Both the position numbers and the translations under genes were made by a program. Source: Catenuloplanes niger (GTDB lineage: Bacteria; Actinomycetota; Actinomycetes; Mycobacteriales; Micromonosporaceae). From it: DNA of 64,000 nucleotides. Shown one piece after another: positions 53,518 to 62,393 of this stretch (its first letter is position 1; every line of letters begins with the position of its first letter). The notes under the pieces are model-generated. The model ran no database searches. It was given only the letters and a program-made list of their open reading frames with translations, and was not told where the DNA came from. The stretch spans positions 8,046,501-8,110,500 of the forward strand of contig NZ_JAVDYC010000001.1 in the NCBI RefSeq assembly GCF_031458255.1. The letters are read 5' to 3'.

Positions 53518-55215
53518 ATGACGAACGGAACCCTGTCGCCGGACGACCGGGCCGCCGCGCTGGACGCGATGGCCGATCGTGAGCTGGACGTCGTCGTGAT
53601 CGGCGGTGGCGTGGTCGGCGCCGGATGCGCGCTGGACGCGGTCACCCGCGGGCTGAGCGTCGGCCTGGTCGAGGCGCGGGACTGGGCCAGCGGCACGTCC
53701 AGCCGGTCCAGCAAGCTGATCCACGGCGGGCTGCGATACCTGGAGATGCTCGATTTCGGGCTGGTCCGCGAGGCGCTGCGGGAACGCGGCCTGATCCTGT
53801 CCGTGCTGGCCCCGCACCTCGCCCGGCCGGTCCGGTTCCTCTACCCGTTGCGGCACCGCGCCTGGGAACGGGCCTACGCCGGCGCGGGCGTGCTGCTCTA
53901 CGACATGCTGGCGCGGCGGGGCGGGCTGCCGCCGCACCGGCACCTGACCCGGCGGCAGGCGCTGCGCGCGTGCGCGGCGCTGAGGAAGGACAGCCTGGTC
54001 GGCGCGCTGCAGTACTCCGACGCGCAGATCGACGACGCGCGGCACACGCTGTTCCTGGTCCGGACCGCGGCCGCGTACGGCGCGCACGTCGCGTCCCGCA
54101 CCCGGGTGGTCGGCTTCCTGCGCGAGGGCGCGCGGGTGACCGGGGTGCGCGTGCGCGACCTGGAGTACGACCGGACCTTCGACATCCGCGCCCGGCAGGT
54201 GATCAACGCGACCGGCGTGTGGACCGACGAGACGCAGGGCCTGGTGGGCGAGCGCGGCCAGTTCCACGTGCGCGCGTCCAAGGGCATCCACCTGGTGGTG
54301 CCGCGCGACCGGATCCAGTCGACCACCGGCCTGATCCTGCGCACCGCCTCCAGCGTGCTGTTCGTGATCCCGTGGGGACGGCACTGGATCATCGGGACCA
54401 CGGACAGCGACTGGACGCTCGGCAAGGCCCACCCGGCCGCGTCCCGCAAGGACATCGACTACCTGCTGTCCGAGGTCAACCGGGTGCTGGTCACGCCGCT
54501 GACCCGGGCCGACGTGGAGGGCGTCTACGCGGGCCTGCGGCCGCTGCTGCACGGCGAGTCGGAGTCCACGTCCCAGCTGTCCCGCGAGCACACGGTGGCG
54601 TCGCCGCAGCCCGGCCTGGTCGTCGTGGCCGGTGGCAAGTACACCACCTACCGGGTGATGGCCGCGGACGCGGTGAACGCGGCGGCGCACAACCTCGGCG
54701 GCGCGATACCCCGGTCGGTGACCGCGCGGGTGCCGCTGGCCGGCGCGGAGGGCTTCGCGGCGCTGTGGAACCAGCGGCACCGGCTCGCGGCCTCGTCCGG
54801 CCTGCACGTCGCGCGGATCGAACACCTGCTCGGCCGGTACGGCGCGCTGATCCACGAGGTGCTCGCGCTGATCGCCGCGGACCCCTCCCTGAAGCCGGCG
54901 CTGGCCGGCGCCGACGACTACCTGCGCGCGGAGGTCGTCTACGCGGTGACGTTCGAGGGCGCGCGGCACATCGAGGACGTGATGACCCGCCGCACCCGCA
55001 TCTCGATCGAGACGTTCGACCGCGGCCTGGAGGCGCTGCCGGTGGTCGCGGACCTGATGGCCGGCGCGCTGCACTGGACCGACGAGCAGAAACGCCGGGA
55101 GATCTCGCACTACCGGCTCCGGGTGGAGGCCGAGCGCGCCTCCCAGGAGGAGCCCGACGACGAGACCGCCGACGCCACCCGCCTCGGCGCCCCCGAGGTC
55201 GTCCCGCTGGCCTGA
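53518..55215 (+). CDS. glpD: Glycerol-3-phosphate dehydrogenase, FAD-dependent (locus B copy)
   Basis: 565 residues from ATG 53518, same length as the locus A copy; ATG 53464 is in frame but less likely. VVIGGGVVGAGCALDAVTRG, TSSRSSKLIHGGLRYLEMLD, GIHLVVPRDRI, GTTDSDW and GGKYTTYRVMAADAV are intact. It finishes glycerol catabolism by oxidising glycerol 3-phosphate at the membrane. Many stretches are identical to the locus A enzyme, for example LDFGLVREALRERGL. Confidence 0.95.
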   Translation: MTNGTLSPDDRAAALDAMADRELDVVVIGGGVVGAGCALDAVTRGLSVGLVEARDWASGTSSRSSKLIHGGLRYLEMLDFGLVREALRERGLILSVLAPHLARPVRFLYPLRHRAWERAYAGAGVLLYDMLARRGGLPPHRHLTRRQALRACAALRKDSLVGALQYSDAQIDDARHTLFLVRTAAAYGAHVASRTRVVGFLREGARVTGVRVRDLEYDRTFDIRARQVINATGVWTDETQGLVGERGQFHVRASKGIHLVVPRDRIQSTTGLILRTASSVLFVIPWGRHWIIGTTDSDWTLGKAHPAASRKDIDYLLSEVNRVLVTPLTRADVEGVYAGLRPLLHGESESTSQLSREHTVASPQPGLVVVAGGKYTTYRVMAADAVNAAAHNLGGAIPRSVTARVPLAGAEGFAALWNQRHRLAASSGLHVARIEHLLGRYGALIHEVLALIAADPSLKPALAGADDYLRAEVVYAVTFEGARHIEDVMTRRTRISIETFDRGLEALPVVADLMAGALHWTDEQKRREISHYRLRVEAERASQEEPDDETADATRLGAPEVVPLA

Positions 55216-55492
55216 CCCGGGCCGCGTGCACCACCCGTGGTGCGCGATGATCGCCGCCGGTGGATACGCGGTCACCGCCACCGCCCGCCGCCGCGGGTCC
55301 CGCCGGCAGCGCTGACGCGGCCTCCGCCGGCCGTCGTCCCGGAGTGATCACCACGCCGTTGGCGGAGCGGGACGGCAGGTCCTTGACGCGCGACCGTCCG
55401 TCTCCGAGATCGACCGTACCGTCCCTTGTGTCCGGGGCGCGAAACGTGGTCGGGTGGATCACAATGTGGTGAGCGGACGGACAGGAGGACGA
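55216..55492. other. Spacer before the protease/NTPase module
   Basis: No gene supported. Frames are short and start without ribosome sites. Confidence 0.4.
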
Positions 55493-55549
55493 GTGGCGGC
55501 TCAGGGAAACGTCCACGGTGGAATGTTCCGTCAGGGAGCAGGTCTCTAG
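55493..55549 (+). CDS. Possible leader peptide, 18 residues
   Basis: GTG 55493 stands behind a strong GGAGGACGA. The peptide begins VAAQGNV and ends RQGAGL. Its TAG overlaps the GTG of the next gene by one base (TAGTG), a layout that couples translation. It might be a leader or merely a translational enhancer. No conservation can be checked here. Confidence 0.35.
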   Translation: MAAQGNVHGGMFRQGAGL

Positions 55550-58311
55550 TGGCGGAGCCCAGTCGTCTCGTCCGGGTCGCCGGGGCCGCCGACCGGCCGC
55601 TGGGCTACGTGATCGCGGACGGCCTCGTGCTGACCGCGGAGCACCATCCGGGCCGCCTGGACGACACGGTCGAGGTGGAGGGCTACCCCGACCACGTGCC
55701 GTCCACGCCGGGCCGGCTGATCTGGTCCGATCCGGTGATGGAGGTCGCGCTGGTCGAGGTGCCGGCCGCGGCGGGGGAGACCCGGCTGCCACCGGCCCGG
55801 TTCGGCCGGATCCTGTCGTCCGGCACCGAGCTGGAGGTCTCCGCGCTGGCACTGGTCAGCCCGGACGCCGGCGAGGCCCCGGGTGCCGGCGGGTCGCCGG
55901 GTGCCGTGGAGGACGTGGGCGGTGCGGACGCGGGTGCCGCAGAGGGCGCGGGTGCCCCCGACGGGCCTCCCGCCCAGCGCACCCCGCCCGAGCGACGCAC
56001 CCCGCCCGAGCGGCGCGGGTCACCCGGCCCGCGCGGGTCCGGCGAGCGGCGCACGACCGCGGCGGGCGGCGGCACCGTCCGGCCGATCGGCACCGCCCGG
56101 CCCCGGGGCCACGAGCCGCGCCCGGCGTGGGCCGGGCCGACCCGGCAGGTGCGGATCGTGACCGGCCCGCCGGACCCGATCTCGGCGCTGCGCGCGCTCG
56201 AGGCGCTGCAACCACCGGACGGCGAGCCGGAGCCGCCGATCGAGCACCCGGCGGAGGACGAGAGCGACGTCGCGGTCGTCATCCCCGGCCGGGTGCGCGT
56301 CTCCGACGGCCTCTACCAGCTCGAACTCGACGCCGACCCGCTGCCGCCCGGTCTCGCCGGCGCGCCGGTCTTCGCCCGCGGCCTGCTGCTCGGCGTGATC
56401 ACCGACGACGCGTACCGGCCGGGGCGGCGCTCGCTCACGCTCACCCCGGTCTGGCGGCTGCTGCGCGACCGGACGTTCTCCCGCCCGGTCGGCCGGTTCA
56501 CCACCCGGCCGGTGGTGTCCGAGCCGGTCGAGCTGGCGCACGCGCTGATCGACCCGTACGCCGGCCCGGACCGCGTGGTGGCCCGCGCCGCGGAGGGCCC
56601 GTACCCGCCGCTGCTCACGGCGGAGGCCGCGGTGGTGCCGTTCCGCGGGCGGGTGCGCGAGATCCGCGAGCTGACCGCGTGGTGCAACGCGGAGGACCGT
56701 ACCGTCCACATGCTGATGCACGCGCCGTCCGGCGAGGGCAAGACGCGGCTCGCGGCCGAACTGCTCACCCGGCTGCGCGCGCAGGGCTGGCTCGGCGGCG
56801 TCGCCGGTGACCTGCGGCGGCTGATCGCCGGGCTGGACGCGGTGGACGGGCCGATCGCGCCCACGCTGATCATCGTGGACGACGCCGAGTCCCGCCCGCC
56901 CGCGCTGCTGGCCGAGGTGCTGGACCGGCTGGCGATGGGCCGCCGGGCCCGGATCCGCGCGCTGCTGCTGGCCCGGAGCGCCGGGTCGTGGACGCTCGGG
57001 CTCAGCGACCGGACCCGGCTGGCCGGCATCCGCATGCTCGCGCTCGGGCCGCTCTACCCCGATCCGGCGACGCGCGCGGCCGAGCAGCGCCGGGCCGCCC
57101 GCGCGTTCGCCGAGGTCTTCGACCGGGGCATGCCGGGCAGCCCGTACACGGCCGTGGTCGAGCAGTCGCCGCGGCCGATGACCGAGGCGCTGCCCGCGTT
57201 CGGGCACGCGCTGACGCTGCAGGCCGCGGCGCTGCTCTGGGCGATCGGCCGCCCGCTGCCGGACGCCGGCCGCTACTACCACGACCCGCTCGCCGCGCTG
57301 CTCCGGCACGAGGACCGCTACCTCAACCGGGTCGCGGACCGGCACCGGATCACGCCGAACCGGGCCGCCCGCGCCCGGCTGGTCGCGGTCGCCACGCTGT
57401 TCGGCGCGACCTCCGCCGACGAGGCCCGCACGCTGCTGGGCAGCCACAACGGCACCGGCGACGTGGACGCGTGGCTGTCCGAGCTCTACCCGGCCGAGCG
57501 CGGCGGGCACTGGCGGCCGGTCCGGCCCGCGCTGGTCGCGGAGGAGTTGGTGGTCCGCGCGCTGCTGCCGGCCGGTGCCGCGCTGCGCACCGCCGACCTG
57601 GCGCTGTTCGTGCCGCGCGCCACCCACCATCAGCGGGTACGGATGCTGGCGCTGCTGACCAGCGCGGCCGCCCGGCATCCCGCGCTCGCCGGGGTGCTGC
57701 GCGACCTGGTCCGCCGGCACCCGGACGCGCTCGCGCCCGCGGTCCCGGACGTGCGCGTGCGGGTGCCGGACCCGAGCCCGCTGCTGCGCGCGTTCGCGGA
57801 CGTCGGCCCGACCGTCGCCGCGCCCACGCCGGCCGCGCCCGACGCGCCGGCGCCACCGATCCCGGACCGCCTCTACGCGTACGTGGCGTCCGCGACCAGC
57901 CGCGGCCTGACCTGGTGGCGGATCCTGTGCGAGGTGGACGCGCCCTACCTGCGGCTCAAGGCCACCACCGAGGCGCCGGACGGCGGCGTACCGCTGGTGA
58001 TCGCGTCCATCGCGTGGCTGGGCGGGGCGACCGGCCGGCACACGGTGCGCCCGGCGCCGCACCCGGACGAGTGGCACCGCATCGAGATGCCCGCGCCGAC
58101 CGAGGCCGTGCTCGGCTCCGTCGCCGTGGTCGGCGACCGCAACTTCCCCACGCCCGCGATGCTGCTCGTCTCGCCGGAGCCGCTGACCATCCCGCCGATC
58201 CCGGTCGGCCGGGCCACCGAGTCGGCCGGCGGACAGCTCGGCCGCGCACTCGGCGCGCTGCCGCTGGCCCGCCCGCCGTCCGCCGACCCGCCGGACCCGT
58301 TCTACCGGTAG
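55549..58311 (+). CDS. Pseudo-trypsin fused to a P-loop NTPase
   Basis: 920 residues from GTG 55549. The N-terminal trypsin-like domain (about 1-310) is split by a 100-residue Gly/Pro/Arg insert with a 15-base duplication (RTPPE). It keeps His32 (LTAEHH), but Glu65 replaces the Asp (MEVALVEV) and Ala270 replaces the Ser (GLAGAPVF), so proteolysis is unlikely. An NTPase follows, with Walker A APSGEGKTRLAAELL (392-406) and Walker B LIIVDDAES (440-448). A long helical part and a C-terminal beta domain (LTWWRILCEVDAPYLRLKAT) complete it. The layout is that of STAND-type signalling NTPases. Confidence 0.75.
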   Translation: MAEPSRLVRVAGAADRPLGYVIADGLVLTAEHHPGRLDDTVEVEGYPDHVPSTPGRLIWSDPVMEVALVEVPAAAGETRLPPARFGRILSSGTELEVSALALVSPDAGEAPGAGGSPGAVEDVGGADAGAAEGAGAPDGPPAQRTPPERRTPPERRGSPGPRGSGERRTTAAGGGTVRPIGTARPRGHEPRPAWAGPTRQVRIVTGPPDPISALRALEALQPPDGEPEPPIEHPAEDESDVAVVIPGRVRVSDGLYQLELDADPLPPGLAGAPVFARGLLLGVITDDAYRPGRRSLTLTPVWRLLRDRTFSRPVGRFTTRPVVSEPVELAHALIDPYAGPDRVVARAAEGPYPPLLTAEAAVVPFRGRVREIRELTAWCNAEDRTVHMLMHAPSGEGKTRLAAELLTRLRAQGWLGGVAGDLRRLIAGLDAVDGPIAPTLIIVDDAESRPPALLAEVLDRLAMGRRARIRALLLARSAGSWTLGLSDRTRLAGIRMLALGPLYPDPATRAAEQRRAARAFAEVFDRGMPGSPYTAVVEQSPRPMTEALPAFGHALTLQAAALLWAIGRPLPDAGRYYHDPLAALLRHEDRYLNRVADRHRITPNRAARARLVAVATLFGATSADEARTLLGSHNGTGDVDAWLSELYPAERGGHWRPVRPALVAEELVVRALLPAGAALRTADLALFVPRATHHQRVRMLALLTSAAARHPALAGVLRDLVRRHPDALAPAVPDVRVRVPDPSPLLRAFADVGPTVAAPTPAAPDAPAPPIPDRLYAYVASATSRGLTWWRILCEVDAPYLRLKATTEAPDGGVPLVIASIAWLGGATGRHTVRPAPHPDEWHRIEMPAPTEAVLGSVAVVGDRNFPTPAMLLVSPEPLTIPPIPVGRATESAGGQLGRALGALPLARPPSADPPDPFYR

Positions 58312-58450
58312 TGCGGGCTCCTGACCGGATTTCCGGGCCGCGGCGTGGATCTCCCGCTGTTCCGGTCCACCGGACGGAGGTGCGCCCGGCCGGGGCGGCA
58401 CCTCGAAAAAATCGATACCCGTAAACCCGGCTCGGCCGTACGGTCGTGCG

Positions 58451-59158
58451 GTGCCCGACGCCATCTTCGACCACCCGCGGCTCGCCGCGGTCTACGACCT
58501 GTTCGACGGGGACCGGCGCGACCTCGCCGCCTACCTGGCGATCGCGCGCGAGTTCGGTGCCCGGAGCGTGATCGACATCGGCTGCGGCACCGGCAACCTG
58601 GCCGCGATGCTGGCGGACACCGGCCGGTCCGTGACCGGCGTCGATCCGGCGCTCGCCTCGCTGGAGATCGCGCGGGCCCGGGACGCGCGCGTCACGTGGG
58701 TGCACGCGGGCGCGGCGCAGGCGCCGGCCGTCGACGCCGACCTGGCCACGATGACCGGCAACGTGGCGCAGGTGTTCGTCACCGACGAGGAGTGGGCCGC
58801 CGCGCTGCGCGGCGTCCACGGCGCGCTGCGCCCGGGCGGCCGGCTGGTGTTCGAGACCCGCCGCCCGGAACGCCGCGACTGGGCCACCTGGTCCACCGAG
58901 CCCGTGGTCCGCGACGGCATCGAGCGGCGGCTGCGGTTGACGGACGTGCGCCTGCCGCTGGTGTCGTTCCGGTACACCTACCGCTTCCCGGACGGCGCGG
59001 AGCTGACCTCCGACTCCACGCTCCGCTTCCGTACCCTCGACGAACTCGGCGCCTCGCTGCGCGCCGCGGGATTCGCGGTGCGCGACATCCGCGACGCACC
59101 GGACCGGCCGGGCCTCGAACGGGTGCTCGTCGCGCAGCGCGTGGCACCGGCCTCCTGA
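58451..59158 (+). CDS. Class I SAM-dependent methyltransferase
   Basis: 235 residues, GTG start. SVIDIGCGTGNLAAML, VTGVDPALASLEIAR and the later LRPGGRLVFETRRPERRDW place it with small-molecule methyltransferases of actinobacteria. It lies between the NTPase and Trypco1 genes in the same direction but with spacers, so joint function is open. Confidence 0.82.
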   Translation: MPDAIFDHPRLAAVYDLFDGDRRDLAAYLAIAREFGARSVIDIGCGTGNLAAMLADTGRSVTGVDPALASLEIARARDARVTWVHAGAAQAPAVDADLATMTGNVAQVFVTDEEWAAALRGVHGALRPGGRLVFETRRPERRDWATWSTEPVVRDGIERRLRLTDVRLPLVSFRYTYRFPDGAELTSDSTLRFRTLDELGASLRAAGFAVRDIRDAPDRPGLERVLVAQRVAPAS

Positions 59159-59278
59159 CCCCCGGAACGGGGTCACCCGGGCGCCGGACGGCCACGCCGG
59201 TCAGTGCCGTGAGCAGGGCGGAACGCCCACGCTTCCGGACCGTACACCCGTTAGAGATGATCTTCGTTCGTTGTTTCG

Positions 59279-59611
59279 ATGCTGGGTGTGGACGATGCCG
59301 AGTACGTGCGATTCAGATTGGCCAACGGCACCCGGGTGATCGCGGAGGTCCGGGAGCCGAGACGCGGCGGAGTTCCCGTCTCCGCCGGACGGGACCGGGT
59401 GCGCGACGTGCGCGCCGCTTTCGACGGCAACCTGGCCGAGATCCGCGACGCGGCCGAGGACGCGTTGCGGGTGCTTCGCAAGGCCGGGTCGCCGGACGAG
59501 ATCAAGCTGACGTTCGGGGTGAAGCTCACCAGTGAACTGGGCGCCGTGATCGCCCGGTCCGCGCTGGAGGGCAACATCGGCGTGGAGCTGCTCTGGAAAC
59601 GGACACAGTGA
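59279..59611 (+). CDS. Trypco1 (CU044_2847-like) protein
   Basis: 110 residues. EYVRFRLANGTRVIAEVREP followed by IKLTFGVKLTSELGAVIARS and GNIGVELLWKR is the trypsin-co-occurring domain 1, a small domain found beside trypsin-like proteases in predicted conflict systems. The very next gene, one base later, is such a protease. It is presumed an adaptor or protease target. Confidence 0.8.
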   Translation: MLGVDDAEYVRFRLANGTRVIAEVREPRRGGVPVSAGRDRVRDVRAAFDGNLAEIRDAAEDALRVLRKAGSPDEIKLTFGVKLTSELGAVIARSALEGNIGVELLWKRTQ

Positions 59612-59612
59612 G

Positions 59613-60605
59613 ATGGGCGCCTGGCGGGCCGTCGTGTCGGCCGACCGGGATCACGGTTGCGGATTCGTCGCCGCGAAGGGACGCGTGCTGACCTGCGCGC
59701 ACGTCATCGGCGAGCAGCGGCGGTGCCGAATCGGCCTGCCGGCGTACGGCCGCGCCGAGGAGGACTGCCCGGTCGCGCCGGCCGGTGGCGGACTCGACCT
59801 GGCCTGCGCGCGCAGCACGACGGCGGTGGACCCGGCACCGCTGGGTTCGATCGAGCGACCGGCCCGTGGTACGCCGCTGGAGCTGTTCGGCCTGCCCGGC
59901 CGGCCCGGCTGGGACGACGACTACGGGCGCCGGGCGCGGGGCCGGGTCGCCGGTGACTCCCGGGACGGCCGCCTGGTGCAGATCGACGCGCTGGACGCGT
60001 TCACGCCGTGGGTCGTGGCGGGATTCAGCGGTGGCGCGGTCCTCGACGGCGTGACCGGGCTGCTCGTGGGCATGGTGGTGAGCGGCGAGGCGGGACCGGA
60101 CCGGACCGCGTGGCTGATGCCGCTGGACGAGATCGCCGGGGCGTACCCGTGGATCCGTCCCCGCCTGGCGAGTCCGCTCCGGGCCGATCATGACTTTCAC
60201 CGGTTCCGGGACGCGTTCGACCGGCGGGTGTATCCGGAGGCCCTGCGTCACCTCGCCGACGTGCAGCGGCGCCGCCCGTCCGCCTCGGACGCCTACTACT
60301 ACTGGGCGCTCGCGCTGCTGGGCGGCGTCCGGCCGGCTCACCACCGTGGTGAGACCACCGACGGCGTCGAGCGGCTGCTCATCAACACGGTGCGTCTCGA
60401 TCCCGGTGCCGCGCACGCGTCCGCGCTGTTCGCGCTGGTCCGGGAGGACCGCTACACACTGCGCGGCGCACCGGTGCCGCCGGTCCCGGTCCGGATGCCC
60501 GACCTGTGCGACATCGACCCGGGGCTGGCCGGGGAGATCGCCGACCACGTTCCCGCCGCCGAGTGTGCGACCTGGCGGTTCCTTCGACAACGGAGCAGAT
60601 CATGA
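59613..60605 (+). CDS. Trypsin-like serine protease of a Trypco1 module
   Basis: 330 residues. Complete triad: His30 (VLTCAHVIG), Asp62 (GGLDLACARS) and Ser139 (AGFSGGAVLD). No signal peptide, so it acts in the cytoplasm. The last 130 residues are helical with TPR-like spacing (YPEALRHLADVQRRRPSASD, YYYWALALLGG), a probable protein-binding part. It is one base behind Trypco1 and overlaps the membrane-protein gene by four bases (ATGA). This is the likely effector or sensor of the module. Confidence 0.85.
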   Translation: MGAWRAVVSADRDHGCGFVAAKGRVLTCAHVIGEQRRCRIGLPAYGRAEEDCPVAPAGGGLDLACARSTTAVDPAPLGSIERPARGTPLELFGLPGRPGWDDDYGRRARGRVAGDSRDGRLVQIDALDAFTPWVVAGFSGGAVLDGVTGLLVGMVVSGEAGPDRTAWLMPLDEIAGAYPWIRPRLASPLRADHDFHRFRDAFDRRVYPEALRHLADVQRRRPSASDAYYYWALALLGGVRPAHHRGETTDGVERLLINTVRLDPGAAHASALFALVREDRYTLRGAPVPPVPVRMPDLCDIDPGLAGEIADHVPAAECATWRFLRQRSRS

Positions 60606-61597
60606 ACGTCGTCCAGTCCTCCCGCGCGGAGCGGGTTGACAAGTACTTCAATCCGGAGCCCGTCCGGCCCGACTACACGTTCGCGCTGGTGCTGCTGATC
60701 GGGGGCGTCGTGCTGGCCGGCGGCGCCGTGGTGGCGTTCGGCGTCTCCGCCTCGGCACCGTCCGGATCGAACGGTGCCGGCGGCGTGGCCTGTCTCGGCT
60801 GCCTCGGCCTGCTCGCCGGGATCGTGGCCGCGCCGGTGGGTGGTGCGCGGCTGCTCGGCGCGTACAACGCCTACCAGCGTGCGTACGCGCTCGCGTATCC
60901 GCGGGCGACCGACCAGGAGATGGACCTCTGGCTGGAGGAGGGTACGTACTACGCGGTGGAGGCGGGCCGGAAACGGCTGAACCGGAACCCGGGTGACGTC
61001 ACGCTGCAGCACGGCAGGAACGTGCTGGTCTTCACGGGCCTGCCGAACCTGCAGAACTTCCCGTGGTGCCGGCTGCGCCGCAGCGAGTTCGACGGGCGGG
61101 TGCGCTCGTCGCTGTCGAAGATCCTCGTGGTCTACCTGTCGCACAACCAGCTGCAGACGTACGAGTGCGTGCTGGACATGGCGACCGGCGCCACGCTGAC
61201 CGACTCCACGAAGGAGTACCACCTGCAGCACGTCGACGGCATGGAGACCTCCAGCGACCGGGTCAACGTCTTCCTGCCCGGCGTGCCGGTGCCGGTGCCG
61301 CCCGGTGCGCCGCCCGCCCCGGTCGCCGCGCCGAAGCCGTCCGAGGGCCTGATCGCGCACGTCACCGGCCGTCAGTTGCTGAGACTGATGGTGAACGGCC
61401 GGGTCGCGGTCGAGCTGATCATGGGTGTCGCGGACGCGGCGCAGGTGCACATCGAGAGCGTCACCCGCAACGACACCGACGCCATGATCTACACGCTGCG
61501 GGAGTATCTTCGCGCTCACAACGGCGGCGCGCTCCCACCCGCCGTCGGCGGTGGCGGCTGGGGCACCCCGCCACCGCTGCCGCCGATGGCGGGCTGA
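60602..61597 (+). CDS. Membrane protein coupled to the protease, unidentified
   Basis: 331 residues. Two N-terminal helices (FALVLLIGGVVLAGGAVVAF; VACLGCLGLLAGIVAAPVGG) precede a soluble domain (RLNRNPGDVTLQHGRNVLVF, SKILVVYLSHNQLQTYECVL, GEFH-less beta pattern) and a Gly/Pro tail (GGGGWGTPPPLPPMAG). The ATGA overlap with the protease stop makes joint action very likely. I do not recognise the soluble domain. Confidence 0.7.
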   Translation: MNVVQSSRAERVDKYFNPEPVRPDYTFALVLLIGGVVLAGGAVVAFGVSASAPSGSNGAGGVACLGCLGLLAGIVAAPVGGARLLGAYNAYQRAYALAYPRATDQEMDLWLEEGTYYAVEAGRKRLNRNPGDVTLQHGRNVLVFTGLPNLQNFPWCRLRRSEFDGRVRSSLSKILVVYLSHNQLQTYECVLDMATGATLTDSTKEYHLQHVDGMETSSDRVNVFLPGVPVPVPPGAPPAPVAAPKPSEGLIAHVTGRQLLRLMVNGRVAVELIMGVADAAQVHIESVTRNDTDAMIYTLREYLRAHNGGALPPAVGGGGWGTPPPLPPMAG

Positions 61598-61603
61598 ACC
61601 GTC

Positions 61604-61634
61604 GTCGCGCACCGTGGGACCCGCGGTGCGCGAC
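61604..61634. terminator. Hairpin between convergent genes
   Basis: GTCGCGCACCG (61604-61614) and its complement (61624-61634) form an 11-base stem closing the protease-module transcript; it can also act on the crotonase gene. Confidence 0.75.
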
Positions 61635-61664
61635 CGGTGTGGAGTGATCGTCGTGCGGCGGTGC

Positions 61665-62390
61665 TCAGAAGCGGGCCGGGCGCTTCTCGTGGAACGCGGC
61701 CACGCCCTCCACCCGGTCCGGGCTGGCGATCCCGACCCGGTGCCAGTGTTCGACCACGGCCGGGTCGGTGGACTCCACGAACGCCTTCGCGGCGGCCAGG
61801 GACATCGGCGACCGGGACGTGAGCGTGGCGGTGAACTCGGCCAGGCGGTCCGGTGTGGCGATCTCGTCGACCAGGCCGAGTTCCGCGGCTCTCGGCGCAC
61901 CGACCGGGTCGCCGGAGAAGAGCAGGTACTTCGCGGTCGCGGGGCCCACCACGGACACCAGCCGGCGGGTGCTCGCGTGTGGATAGACGATGCCGAGCTT
62001 GCCCGGCGGCACCCCGAGGACCGCGTCCGCGGCCGCGAACCGCAGGTCGCAGGCGACCGCCAGCTGGCAGCCGCCACCGATCGCGTAGCCCTCGACGTAC
62101 GCGACGGTCGGCCGGGGGAAGGCCACCAGCGCCGCCTCGGCGCGCGTGACGATCGAGTCCTCACCGCCCGGGTACGCCTCCGCGATGTTCGCCAGGTCCG
62201 CGCCGGCGCAGAACGTGCCGTCCGCACCGCGCAGCACGAGCACCCGCACCGCGGGATCGGCGGCCAGCGACGACAGCACGGTCGGCAGCGCCCGCCACAT
62301 GTCCGCGGTCATCACGTTCCGCTTGCGCGGGTTCGTGATCGTGACGGTGGCGATCGCGCCGTCGACCCGCGCGTCCAGCCGGCCGGTCAA
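61665..62390 (-). CDS. Crotonase-superfamily protein lacking both hydratase glutamates
   Basis: 241 residues, probably TTG start at 62390 with GAGGT upstream. The CoA-binding and oxyanion-hole parts are present (FCAGADLANI, GYAIGGGCQLAVACDLR). But GVPPGKLGIV has Pro where hydratases have the first catalytic Glu, and AKYLLFSGD has Tyr where the second stands. It is therefore more likely an isomerase, hydrolase or decarboxylase of the family than an enoyl-CoA hydratase. It follows the Sua5-like gene after three bases. Confidence 0.82.
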   Translation of the reverse strand: MTGRLDARVDGAIATVTITNPRKRNVMTADMWRALPTVLSSLAADPAVRVLVLRGADGTFCAGADLANIAEAYPGGEDSIVTRAEAALVAFPRPTVAYVEGYAIGGGCQLAVACDLRFAAADAVLGVPPGKLGIVYPHASTRRLVSVVGPATAKYLLFSGDPVGAPRAAELGLVDEIATPDRLAEFTATLTSRSPMSLAAAKAFVESTDPAVVEHWHRVGIASPDRVEGVAAFHEKRPARF

Positions 62391-62393
62391 CGA

